Origin: Straminergon stramineum
Taxonomy: Eukaryota; Streptophyta; Bryopsida; Hypnales; Calliergonaceae
NCBI GenBank assembly: GCA_963920665.1
Contig: OY987270.1
Span: 13,108,019-13,172,018 of the forward strand
DNA: 64,000 nucleotides
Direction of reading: 5' to 3'
In this document: one piece after another, positions 1 through 11,570 of the stretch
Numbering within the stretch: the stretch's first letter is position 1
Layout: every line of letters begins with the position of its first letter
Program-made: the position numbers and the translations under genes
The notes under the pieces: generated by a model
Databases searched by the model: none
Seen by the model: the letters and a program-made list of their open reading frames with translations, nothing else
What the model was told of the DNA's origin: nothing

Positions 1-221
1 CAAAAAAGTTGCATACAAGGGTTTGATTACATTGACCAGGTTTTTTTGATAAATGCCCTCAATTCCTCCATAATTCGTCACCTTCTACACACTATACAAA
101 TCCAGCGCAGACATGCATGGTGTGCTATTCCAGTCTTTTCAAATAGTAGCGTCTTCCAATAGGGGATGCACGTAAGAAAACAGAACTTCTGTGAAAGCAA
201 GAAAAGAAAAGAAACACTCAC

Positions 222-662
222 CGCAAGACTCCACATTTGCGAGCTTCATAGCTGACGGCGATGAGCCCGCCTCCTTTCCACGGATTGAACTGCACCACAG
301 CAACGGGCTTCCCACGAAGCTCCGGGCGTTTCCTCTGCTCCACTGCAACGGCAATCACGAACCTTCCATTTTTGTAACGAAGTTTTGAGTCAATCAAAAT
401 TTCCAATTCTTCAATTTTGTTCACTAGCACACTCAATGTCCTTCACTAACTCTGGAGGTATAAGTTCACACCCATCTGAATTCTAAGCCCATTTTGTTCT
501 TGCAACGTGATCAATAAAATTGGTCATTTACTGCACGAATTCTCGGTCCTTAAACGATGAAGGAGAGAACAAAAACAATGTGTTACCTTGGACGTAGAAG
601 CAGTCCAGATCCAGATGGGCGATGACTCGCGTCTCGCCCGAATCCGGTCTAGCCACTGGCAT
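222..662 (-). CDS. POLH: DNA polymerase eta, first two exons (partial)
   Basis: Y-family translesion DNA polymerase that copies past UV photoproducts in the nucleus; only the N-terminal part is inside the window. Exon 1 is 587-662 and starts with the first ATG, giving MPVARPDSGETRVIAHLDLD, then CFYVQ. It is split after the first base of a Val codon. Exon 2 is 222-342 and continues VEQRKRPELRGKPVAVVQFN through GGGLIAVSYEARKCGVLR, ending in a consensus GTGAGT donor. D18 corresponds to the first metal-binding Asp of the family (the D-x-D-C-F motif). The order and wording match plant POLH from residue 1. The next expected block was not found in 1-221, so exon 3 lies off the left edge. I judge the family call from recalled sequence similarity; no break is visible in the part present. 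Confidence 0.93.
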
Positions 663-1733
663 TCTGAAATTATTATCTGCCCCGCCGGAGCATTTAACCC
701 AAAATGCAAAACGCACCAGATTGGAATGAACACTCGGTCACAGTTGAAGAAGCAGATTTCTCACGTTTTCCGCTCAGTTCTTCCACTCAAGAAAACTGCT
801 TCCTCCAAATTTTGCCTTCAGAAAATCCCAGCGCGGATCAGAAGCTTAGTTCCTTCCTGCGGCAATTTCGCGCCTTCGTCTGTTGTGGTTCAACTCAATA
901 ATCCCGCGCCAAAAGTGGCAAGAGCTTCGTGCAGACGCTGCGCAGCACTGTCGTGAAGACAGGTCGACAGGCAAATCCAGAACTCTGTGGACTTGCCCTC
1001 CCGCCACCTGAAGGTAGGGTATCCATTTCCGTGGCGGTCTCTTTGCCGTGGTTGAAAAGTCACGTAAGGTTATTGGGGACCTGTGCTATTCCGAACCATG
1101 GCCCTATCACCAAGGTGTTCATCCAAAAATGAAGATAAGTAGGTGTGCTATATTCAATGTTTTTACAATTTTCTTTAAAGTCATTCGTCAAACACTTTTA
1201 GCCCTCATTATCCTAACAAGATTTATATTTCTACACTAAATAGTGAAATTAGGTTGCCTTAACAATTACGTTGTTTTATTGACCCAAGAAAGTTACTTCA
1301 TAAGCCATCAAAGTCAACAAAAATTTCTACATATATTTCCATTTGTACACATGTTGGGTCATGAGTCCCAATTACAACAGTATCTAATTCAAAAGTAGTG
1401 CATTCTTGTAGAATAAAAGTAAATATTTATGTAGTGTCAAATATCGAATAATTAGTGTGGGCAAACTAATTTCACTATTTACTGTAGTGAGTGGCACCAA
1501 AAAATCCATCACCTAAACATTTTGAGACAAAATTCATTGATCATCTCTCTTTACATTTATGTATGGTACTCATTCAATTTTGATCATTTTTTTTCTATAT
1601 TTAGACTATTGTCATTCATGAATAGGTCACAAAAGAATGTTGTTGTTCTTTAAATCCCAAAGTTTTGCATTTGGGCAAATTTAAGCTAATAAAAATTCAT
1701 TGATTCAAACCTACACAATATCTTAGTTGTGAA
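663..1733. other. POLH upstream region, no gene seen
   Basis: The first 400-450 bases have gene-like base composition and should hold the POLH 5' UTR and promoter. Open frames here on the plus strand show no family resemblance and no splice-consistent extension. From about 1130 on the DNA becomes AT-rich spacer with nothing recognisable. Confidence 0.5.
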
Positions 1734-2916
1734 GGTACATTCACACCAAGGGTGAAGAAAAGGTGGAGTATTTATTTAACTTAATGGGTTTACATGGTTG
1801 GAGTTAACAAGAGTTTAAAATGTAATTCCTTTGATCGAGGATAAATATTCTTCCCAAAATTGAAAGTAGGTTCTTACAACAAGGGAAATATAATCTTCAA
1901 GGGATAAAAAAAGGAACAAAAAATCTCTTTTGCCTCAAGAAGTTTGAATACCCTCACCATTCTCTTCCAATTCCTAATTATTTTGAAGACATGATAATCC
2001 AATGGATGCAAATTAAAATTCTTCTTAATCCCTAAAGGTTGAAGTTCTGCCCTAAAGGTTGATGAGTACAAAAGACAATCATAGACACTTCAAGATGTTA
2101 TTTCATCCATTGAAAATTTTCATGAAGAGTTTGATCATTGTCTAATATTTTTGCCTAATAGTCTTTGAAAATTCTTTTGTGCAAATAATTTGTAAATTTT
2201 AGAGAAGAAGTATTCTATGACTTTTTGGCAAAAAATTCTTGGCAGAGAAATTTTTTATAGTGTAAGTGAAAATCTAATTTGAAAAAATTAGTATAATGAA
2301 ATTTTAGCATTTCAAGCTTGCTCCAAGAGAGTCATGAAAAATATGTCAAAATATAATTTGTTATTTAACCATTATTTTAACTTTACTTGTATTGCATAAT
2401 TTTTTTGATGAAAGTATGGGTGTATTTAATTGTATGGATATAATTTATGGTTAATGGTAGACAATTTTTATTCAAACAATGTTACAAAATTTATTTCATA
2501 ATTAAAAAATATTTGAATCTTGAAGTATCCCAAGGCCCTTAAGAAGAGTTTAAGATGTAAAGTATCCATCATATCATGTACTGCTTTGGATTAGGGTAAA
2601 GATTTCACTCCTTGGTGTAGACAATTTGCATGAGTTTGAAATCTTAACCCATAAACAATGCAACAAATGTTTTTTGCCCAATGAATGACAAGGAATTCCC
2701 TTGCATAGGATAGAAATACAACTATTCATCCTTAGAAATAGGGATGGAAAGGGGAAATCTTCTACAATATTTTGACTCCCAATGAACATTTTTGGGTTTT
2801 TTTTAAAGAAAATGACGTCACATGGTTTCGAAAGGGCTGATTTCCATGGTCACCGGCCCAGCAGTTAAGGGTTAACCTCTTGCATTTTACAATTCCCCCC
2901 TTGGTGTGAATGTACC
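1734..2916. mobile_element. TIR element, 1.18 kb, non-autonomous
   Basis: The ends are a perfect 19-bp inverted repeat: GGTACATTCACACCAAGGG at 1734-1752 and its reverse complement at 2898-2916. The interior is AT-rich with no long open frame, so no transposase. A third, single copy of nearly the same end sequence lies at 43551-43570. A 230-bp TTAA-type unit (2644-2875) sits inside it. I see no clear target-site duplication outside the repeats, so superfamily is not assigned. Confidence 0.6.
2644..2875 (-). mobile_element. 230-bp TTAA/CCC MITE-like unit, nested copy
   Basis: It begins TTAACCC and ends GGGTTAA. Inside, the reverse complement matches the 230-bp family (blocks such as CATGGAAATC, the TGACGTCA-like stretch, GTAGAAGATTT, CAATGAATGACAAGGAATTC) also found at 8248-8711 and 18827-19284. 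It lies within the larger TIR element at 1734-2916. No coding capacity. Confidence 0.6.
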
Positions 2917-3446
2917 CCAAGACATATTAGATAACCTTGTTATGATTAGAGGGGAATATAGAGGAATTATCCCTCCCAAGTTCCATTCAAAAATAGTTTA
3001 CCCTACCTTCATGAATTGTAGTTTTTCAGAGTTTTTCCACTTTCTGCTAACAATTTTACATAAAATGTGCAAATGCCCTTCAAATGTCATCCAATACAGA
3101 TGTATCCCTGAATAGTGTCGCATCTCATTTCACTATTGAAAGTTATTGGTTTATGTTGGTCAATCTGTAACACTTCATAAGGCCCCTGATTGTCGGAGAG
3201 GGTAACAAAATTGGGCATCAATGATTGAATTGTTAATATGTGCTTGTCAGAGGTAATCAGCATACCTCCTGCAATGACAGTTTAGATTATTGAGAGAAGG
3301 TCGTGATACTGGGATCACAAACAATGCTAGAATGGTTAAATCCAGGCTGCAGAAGCCTGTTTTAAAGCTTCCACATTTGGTGCTACAGGTCAGCTGGAAC
3401 GAGTTTTGTACAAACATAAGCTACCGCGTGAAAGAGCTCCTACCAA

Positions 3447-6400
3447 TTAGGCAGACTTTCCTGCCACAGGCTCTGGCGTGACAGAGGCTATTTTCGATTT
3501 CTCCTCTAATACTGCGCCTCCACTTTCATCAGCTGCTTTCACTTTGCCATCCTTTGGAAGAAGTACCCTTCCAACTTCCTGTATTGAGACACGATTTGTA
3601 TCAGTCACAAGAAAACATTGTTGGATGCTTCAATGTAAGTTCATCCAACTGCAAGTCTTGAGAATCCACATGTCAGTTGATGTCTTTCCATTCAATAATA
3701 GCTCGCATTGTAGTACCACTTGCTCATGGATTGCGACATGAAGACAGACTTTTTGTATCTATTGATCAGTTCTGCTAATAGGGAGCTCACCCCTTAGTGA
3801 TTTTCAATATTTAATCACATTAAAATTAACAAGGTTAAAGTTACAAACTATCTTGAAAAACAAGGTTTACGTTAGAAACTAGCTTAAAAAGACGTTACAA
3901 TTAGCAAGGTTTAGCTCGACTAGGTTTCCTTCAAGGGACGGATTTAACCGCTGTCGGCAGCCATTAGCGAAGCATCAAGTCAAGAAAATTACTGAAAATG
4001 TACCTGTGAACCACATCGGAGACAACATTGCAATGCCGTCTCACATTCACTGATTACAGAAAGCGGAACAAAGGGCATGAAGGTACCTTCAATTCGTCAG
4101 CAAAATCATTAGGAGCAATCTTGGTGTCTAGGAATGTAGTAAAGTCTTTAATGGTTTTTTCCCTATCCTGCAAGACCGCGACCCACACATGCTCAGCACA
4201 AGAGACAACAAAGAGAACTGCTTCTGCACATGGTGTGTCAAGTCCTCTCTGTCTTGTTCATATCATCTCCACGCAGTTGTCTCTTCAGACTCGCACTACT
4301 TTGTGTAAGATATAAACTCCCCTGAGATAAGCAGATTGTTACTTACCTTTGCAAACATGAACTTCCGTACAAAGATCTGGATGAGTGCTACTGATCCCAA
4401 CAACTGCAGGGCTGATTCAGCCTGCTCAGGTCAACAAACGCGTCAATGTGCTATCCCAAAAGTCTATTAGAAAATTATACTACTTCAATCTAATTGAGAA
4501 TCAGTATTGAGATCAATCTGGAGGAGAACAACATTAGAGAGACAACAAGGCAGAGACCTCAGTGAAGAAGGCAGCACAAATACCAGCAGCTGCTGCTACT
4601 CCAAGCGTCGTCGGCACAAGGCTAGATGTATCCTACAACAATGCCCAACTCCAAAATGAGAAAAGCACGTTCCTTCAACGATATACTACCACCTTAATCC
4701 CAGCAATATATACCTACAACAGTCCTTCACAACTATAAAAAGTAACATGGAAGACATGGAAGAATGAAACTGCATGGCATTCACAACCTTAGAAAGTCGA
4801 GAGCATTACCGTGCCGTTTAAAACATCATTCAGACCGTCGACATTGAAACTAAATCCTTTCCTAGGTGCCAACCATGGCAACTCCTTTTTCTGTAAATTC
4901 AAAATCAATGCCAGGGTCATCAACCAACGCTCCGCTGACTTAAAATAACGCCAAACGAATGCAGAATTCTAAGCTGATGCGGCAAAGTCTCCAAGCTTGA
5001 GAGGAGGAGGATTAAAACCCATAATGCTCGTCCTTCTTAATTGCAGTTTTACCCACTAAACAATCCAAATTACAAGATACGCAACCATTGACAGTCAGCA
5101 ACTGAAATTTGAAGGTGGGTTAATCAAATCATGGTCTTCAAGATTCCACAATTGGATTTTGTAGAATAGATATCAAAATTAGACATAGGAAGGATCAGAG
5201 TTTGGTTGTAAGTTTCAAATGTCATTTGCATTGGCATCATGTCCGGGAATGGCAATCAAAGCTACAATTATCACAAACAATTTGCAAGTTACCTTATAGC
5301 AAAGCAGCTAAGCAGGCAAAAACTTGCAAATTCTTCTTAATTAACATGTTCTTGACTGCCATCACCTAATCCGTAGATCCATACGAAGCACAAATTGGAG
5401 CTGTCAGAGATCTCCAAAGGAAAACACGACGGGTACAACAAGCTCAGCACTCCGAATCAAACGATAATTACATCCCAACATGCAGTATTGCTAGTGTCAT
5501 TATAAGAATTCGAAATTCTGTAGAGAGGATGCACTAGGGCTCACCTTCCATCCATTTCGACCCTCAACACCTCCTTTGATAGCAAACGCCCCCTCAAAGC
5601 CATTTTCTGCTAGAAGCTTCGCAACATCTAAAGAATTTCCGTCCTCTCTACACACACCACAACGATCACGTCAAATTCTAAAGACATTGAAGCCAATCTC
5701 AGTTCAAATCTCCAAGAATTTTCGTTTCCCTAAGGTAGAGGTAGCCAATTGTGATACACACCTAAATTCAATACCCTAGAATCTTGCACAGTGAATACAC
5801 ATGGATTTTGAGAATGTATAGGACCTTCACATCAGAACACATGTCGATTTTAGGTCATCGGTCAATAACATTTCAACCCTCCTAATTGCATATAGTATCT
5901 CCAAATTAAAAAGGCATACTTTGTTGCATGGAAATCCCCTTGCAGCGTCTAACAGAAACTTAGTCAGTCAAATAATAGGAATTACACTCAGTGCCGCATA
6001 TATGAGTGGTACCCTCAATGTTCACTCCATGATTTCGCTAGTGATGGAACCCTGATGCAACAGTCTTCCGCACCTGACTTTGTACCCTTCTAACTTGAGC
6101 CAAAAATATCAAAATAAAGCACACTTTGGTGCATTGGAATCCCCTTGAAATTGCTCACAAGAATTGACCTGGCTATTCTTTTTCCAAATTACACCCAATA
6201 TGACATTTAGGATGGCTACCTCAATGTTCACTGCATGATTTGATTAATGATTAAACCCTAATGTTGCGCACAGGACTCACCGGTCCAAGATATAGAGCGT
6301 AGTGGTCGCGGGATCTTTGAACTTGGCCACCACCTTGGCAACAAAAGCCTCCGCATCATCACCCTTGTTGTATGCCCCTTGCACAACTTTCTTCCCGATC

Positions 6401-6831
6401 GATTTCAAATTTGGTGATCCCTCTGCTTTGCCATCCACGCGGATGTCCAGCAGCTGTGCGTTGGGTTGCGCGAGCTGCTCAAACCCTTCCGCGGCCGACA
6501 CGGACCCGAACGTCCCCGGCATCGCCAGCGCCGTGAAGGCGATAAACGGCACGGCCACCGCCGCGAGCCCAGCGAGGAACGCCACGGGGTTGGCCGTCAT
6601 GAAGTCCGTGGCGGCGTCGAAGTCGATGAAGAAGAAGGAGTCGGCGGCATTGGAGTCGTAGAAGGAATCCTCGTAGCTCAAGGCCAAGGAAGCCGGCACG
6701 GAGGATGCCAGGAGAGAGCACGACGAGGCGAGAATCGAAGCAAGAGGGGGGAGACGAGTGGGAGAACAAGCGGGGCGACCAACTGAGGAGCAATGTGCAC
6801 GAGCTGCAAGAGCTCGGGGAAGCACCTCCAT
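3447..6831 (-). CDS. STR4A: STR4A-like chloroplast rhodanese-domain protein
   Basis: Probable thylakoid-membrane protein with a rhodanese-like domain. Seven exons: 6281-6831, 5545-5647, 4810-4890, 4558-4632, 4347-4421, 4087-4167, 3447-3578; 1098 nt, 365 aa, every junction GT-AG and in phase. The first ATG is at 6831, giving a Ser/Ala/Arg-rich transit-peptide-like start. A hydrophobic segment lies near residues 82-104 (NPVAFLAGLAAVAVPFIAF). The rhodanese fold follows (AQLLDIR, GSPNLKSIGKK, FKDPATTTLYILDREDGNS), then LPWLAPRK and two hydrophobic helices near 250-270 and 274-290. The order matches Arabidopsis STR4A (At3g25480). The active-site loop after LYILD has no Cys, so it is probably not a working sulfurtransferase. 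The related protein TROL (STR4) anchors ferredoxin-NADP reductase, but its C-terminal FNR-binding repeat is not seen here. The C-terminus is short and charged. Confidence 0.9.
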
Positions 6832-8247
6832 GGCCCTCCGCAACTTACAAGCCCTGCGAAAGAAATGCAATGCTGAACGTACAGAATTTGGCAAGTGCAA
6901 TGGGAAGCTTACCGTACCTTACATGCAACACAATTGAGCTGAGCTATCTTGTAATGGAGCTCGCAATTGAGCTCCACGGAAAGGAAAATCTAATCATCCT
7001 TCGACGATCAGAAGCTGCACGTTGCTCGGATTGTTGTGCATGGGGGCTGCGATCCATGGGGCACCAGGAACCAGGCATGCTTTATCCATTCAGGCCTTGC
7101 AATTCTCTCACTCGCAACGAACCTTGGCCTAACTTATGTGGCCACGTGGGAGGGAGGGATGACGGAGCTGCCACTTTTACTTTTAGGGTTCTTGCAATCC
7201 TCAGTCAGCAGAGACGCTGGGATGGTGAGTGGGAAGGATCTCTGATAAGTTAAGTGAGGTGAATCAACCCATCACCGCCACCAGTGAACAGGGAGTTTAT
7301 GCGGGGGACTCAGCTTTTGCCGTTCTTTTCACAAGTCACTAGTGTGCCCCTATGTCGTTGCCAGTCATTGGGATGTGAAAAGTGATGCCTGAGGTAGAAG
7401 CACCTAAATCTGACACTTGTTTTGGATCTCTTGATATGGAGGGTGTGTACATACAGAAAAAAATTATGTGAGTGTGTTAGGAAATGGTTTAAGAAACATA
7501 CAAAATTGGTTACGTATTTTTCCGAGCTTGTATGAATATTATAAGAATTTTTGAAAAGTACTTTGTAGATGCACCTACTGTGAACATTAGACTAACACCA
7601 AAGTGGACACGGAAACACCCAAAAGCAACACTCTCTAAACTTGGATCAAGTGCGGGTGATTGGTTGCTTCTTTGAAGAATGACAACTTCTTAGAACCCCA
7701 CATGTCCACTTTAGAACCCCACTTGTCTACTTTGGGTCCACAAGCGCTTGGATTTAGGGGTTTTTTAGGTGTCCGTAAACGACTAGTGTTAGATCTGGGT
7801 GCTTCTACATTAACCCCTCCTTAGAGCATGGCCACCGTGGTCCGCAAGAGCTGGCCTTAATGCAACCTAATGGGCCGTTGCCTCTTTTTCCTCCCCATTG
7901 TCACTCTTGGAGCAGCCACTTTCACAACGGCCACTTCCAAAATGAATCCAGCCACTCAACTGTAGCGAGCCCTTTCAATGACTCCAAACCAAAGATTGTA
8001 GAGAATCTTTGTCTAAATATGACTTTACGCAACAGTTTTGGGAACAAGCAATTGATAGCGAGAGCAAGCAGATGTTGTAGTATAATGAGATGATTACATG
8101 TGGCCTTGACATAGGTTGGAAGTGGCCTTATAGCAAGGGATGGTGAGGGCTGGGGGGGCTGGGAATTTTTCTCGGGCCTTCACTGCACAAGGGCCCTTGC
8201 AAACTAGTATGGAGCGTTAGTTTGTAAGGGTCACGGTGACCATGTTC
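6832..8247. other. Spacer upstream of STR4A, no gene seen
   Basis: About 6832-7260 has gene-like composition and is the likely STR4A promoter and 5' UTR. Open frames on the plus strand here overlap the STR4A transit-peptide exon antisense and show no known domain. From 7260 the sequence is AT-rich spacer without recognisable genes. Confidence 0.4.
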
Positions 8248-8476
8248 TTAACCCTGGAAGGACGCAGGGGGTCATGTGGAAATCATCATTTCTGAAACCA
8301 TGGGAATAATTGGTATTAAAAAAATCAAAAGAGTTCATTTGAAGTCAAAGCACTGTAGAAGATCTCTACTTCCCACCACTAATTCCAAGAATAAATAGTT
8401 GAATTTTTGTCCTACATAGGAGAATGCCTTGTCATTCATCGGACACTAAACGGCTATAGCATCCTTTCTGGGTTAA
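8248..8476 (+). mobile_element. 230-bp TTAA/CCC MITE-like unit, tandem copy 1
   Basis: Starts TTAACCC (8248) and ends GGGTTAA (8476). Its interior shares ordered blocks with the next unit: TGGAAATC, the AAAAAATC stretch, GTAGAAGATCT, CTAATTCCAAGAATAAATAG, TTGTCCTAC, GGAGAAT and CATTCATCGGAC. Non-coding. Confidence 0.6.
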
Positions 8477-8481
8477 TCTCC

Positions 8482-8711
8482 TTAATCCTTGAACCCCAAG
8501 TTGGTGACTATGGAAATCAGGCATTTTGGAACAATGTGACATCATCCACTTTAAAAAAATAAAAAATACTCATTGAGAGTCAAACTATTGTAGAAGATCT
8601 TCCCTTTTTACCCCTAATTTTGAGGATGAATAGTTGCAACTTTGTCCTACAAAGGAGAATTCCTTGACATTCATTGGACAAAAAACGTCCACCACATTGT
8701 TTAGGGGTTAA
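8482..8711 (+). mobile_element. 230-bp TTAA/CCC MITE-like unit, tandem copy 2
   Basis: Second, head-to-tail copy directly after the first, starting with the decayed form TTAATCC and ending GGGGTTAA at 8711. It shares the same internal blocks (GTGACATCATCCACTTT, GTAGAAGATCTTCCC, GGATGAATAGTTGCAAC, GTCCTAC, CATTCATTGGAC). Non-coding. Confidence 0.6.
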
Positions 8712-11570
8712 ATAAAAATAAAGGTAATTTTCTAATTATTTTTTTCAAAAAAACTTTGAATTCAATAACTTTCATATCATAGGTCAAAATGCCACAAAAT
8801 TAAGCCTGCGCACCTCTCCTTGCTAAGGACTTTCCGACAACACCAAACAAGCGATTGGGGAACACGCAGCCCAAGAGATCTCAATATATGAAACAAACAA
8901 AACAAACAAATAAACAAACAAACAACCTAACTTAAGATGTGGATTTGGTTATTCTCTATAGGCATTTGGTTGTTGCTTAAGCTTAGTCATCCAATTCCGT
9001 AAAAACTCTTGTGTTTTTTCTCGCATTTCGGTCATTTTCCTTAGATTTGCAAAAGCAATTGGTTTAGAAATGGACAAATAAAGGATAACTTGGTTCAAAT
9101 ACTAAGTTGAAGGCAATTTGCACACTGATGTAGTTGAATAGCAAAATTCGTTTAATTTCATTAAAGAAAAAGTGCCAAATTATTTGGCAAATTTGGGGAT
9201 TAGAGAGCCAAATCTACAAATAAATGTAAAGATGGTTTGTTGAAAAACCAAAGAAATATCCAATAAAAATCCATTGAATCAACTATATCAATCAATCATT
9301 TGGCCATTTACCATCAAGGAATTTTTTGGTAGCAAAATGAAGGAATTACTTCATTGACACTTAGCAAGAATGTAGAGTAGAGAGGTCTTCAACAATAAAT
9401 CAAAGATGGGGCCAAAATCTTGATAAATTTTGTCCCCCAACCTTCTAATTTTTAGCCCTTATAGTACCAAGTGGGGCCATCTCCGTCTTAGAGTGAGCCC
9501 TCCAAATGCCTTTTCGCACACCAATCTATTATTTGAGACCCACTTCACTCACCAAGTAGAAGGACTCTTCCTACATATGATGATTACAAGGACATTGAAC
9601 TGTAAACAAGTTTTCACAAGCTTTCAATTGTAGTAGAAACTACTTTTGATTAAGTTATTTAATCCCTAAGCAAGTCATCATCATCTAAATGGATTATTGA
9701 AAATTTAATAGCATATATACTTGGGGAACTTAATAAATAAATGTGTACCCAAGTATGTTGTGAAACTATTTTTGTCTATTTTTCAACAACGTGACAATGT
9801 GGTCATTTGGTGCTTTATGATTATTGTACAAGGTTTTGAATGGATTCATTTAAGAATGGGAAGAATAGGAAAATTGTCAAAAATGAAGACTCAATGCTAG
9901 ATTCCTCTTATGACCTAATTGATTTTGTGAAAAAAGCTCAAATTCTACATCTTTCCTTCTACCAAGGATTCTTAGGGGTTTAGTTCACATAAAAATATGC
10001 AAGAGGTGAAGACATCTATGACGTTCTACTTTAGTGCATGACAAAAACAAAGGAAAGTAGATGGCCATCCAAAAATAATTGGATGAAAACTTGATGCTTT
10101 ACATCTACTTGAAGATTTTGATTGTCTTGTAAAAGACCACCTTGATAATGTTTCACAACTAAACAACAAAGTCATGGTAACATGGAGGCATCCATTTCCA
10201 ACCATGCGTATCCTAGATTGATTATGAATAAGTATGCACCCTAGTTTTCCAAAATGTAGATGTCATGCAATGTCTAAATGCAAAACTTGCTTGAAGTGCT
10301 TATAGGAATCTTACCTTGATGATTAATATCTTTCTTTTAGCACCTTAGAAATTCACTTTTCTTTATGCAACCATTTGTATTTGCATTTGCATGTCAATAC
10401 AAAAAAATAAACTCTCAACCTTTGATATTTTAAAGTATATTGTCTCTTAATTTGTAAGAAATACAAGATTCTACCATACTAGAGTTGAAAGATCTTTCTA
10501 TAGTGAATTCTTATTAGTAAACTTATTTTGGATTTGTCATTGATTAACACATGTCCACCAAGGCTCCGATCTTGATTTGCTTGATACAATGTTAATGCAT
10601 TGCTTCAATAATAGTAGGTAGGATACAACTAATATTGTCTTAATTTTCCTATATAAGAAAATGGTAAATCCAAGGATCACATTGCAATGTATTTTGGCAA
10701 TTTTTGTTCTCTTGATTTAAATTTTAGCCATGAGAATAATCCTTTAAAAAAAATTGAACCCAACTAATGAAGATGATTAAACTTACTGGTTTCTTCTTCA
10801 ATTTGAAAAACTCCTAAAGTTCAATATTTTCTTACAATTTAAACTTCAAGCCTAAGATAATAGAGTAACTATTAATTTTCTAATTTTTAAAATGACACAA
10901 TAAATTAAATAGCACCAAGATGTTCTACAATCCAACATACACCTCTGCAAATAAATTTTGATTTTTTAAGCATATTCAATATTTGGTATGAATTTATTTA
11001 ATTTTGTATTAAAAAATTCAAAGTAATTTCAAATTTTCACTAAAATAAATCTACTCCGGAGTAATATTTTTAACTTCTAGGAGTCATATGACAAAATCTT
11101 TGAAAAATAAATATAAAAAATTTCATGCATATGTCATTGCAAAATGGGAGCATAGAGAGGGAAGGACTTTGAAGTATGAGAAAGTGGTCGTAGGTTTAGG
11201 GTTAAAGAACATTCTGAACTTTCTAACACGGTGTGCACAGTAGCTCAACCGAATTATTCTCTGCTTACACAGCACCGCTCATGTCACCGCGCATTCCGTC
11301 CACTAGTAATACGGAGTAACTCAGAGGCCACCTCCGAAAAGCACAAGAAAAGGCCCAACAGAATATCCAAAATACTCAATTAAGCACCTAAAACAGGTAT
11401 CCAGAAACTGTTAAGAACAACTGTATTGGTTGCGAGAGTCGAGTAGTATTTTCAATGTACAAATTCAGATATGATTTCAACAATGCATCACAAACCTACT
11501 GATCCTGTGAAATTCGATTTGACTAATTCGTAAGATTCCCACTGTGTTTCCAAAAGTTGCGACTCTGGGA
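8712..11570. other. AT-rich intergenic DNA, no gene seen
   Basis: Long low-GC stretch with scattered stops in all frames and short A/T runs, including a small AAACAAAC-type run near 8890-8925. I found no exon pair, RNA gene or terminal repeat in it. The last 300 bases before 11571 have a more gene-like composition and are probably 3' UTR of the following minus-strand gene. Confidence 0.4.

Noticed and set aside
588..956. 122-codon plus-strand open frame
   Set aside because: It runs antisense to POLH exon 1 and the POLH upstream region, with no recognisable motif or splice-consistent extension.
6302..6786. Long open frames on both strands over the STR4A first exon
   Set aside because: They are other-frame readings of the GC-rich transit-peptide and rhodanese exon; the minus-strand frame continues in phase through six further exons.
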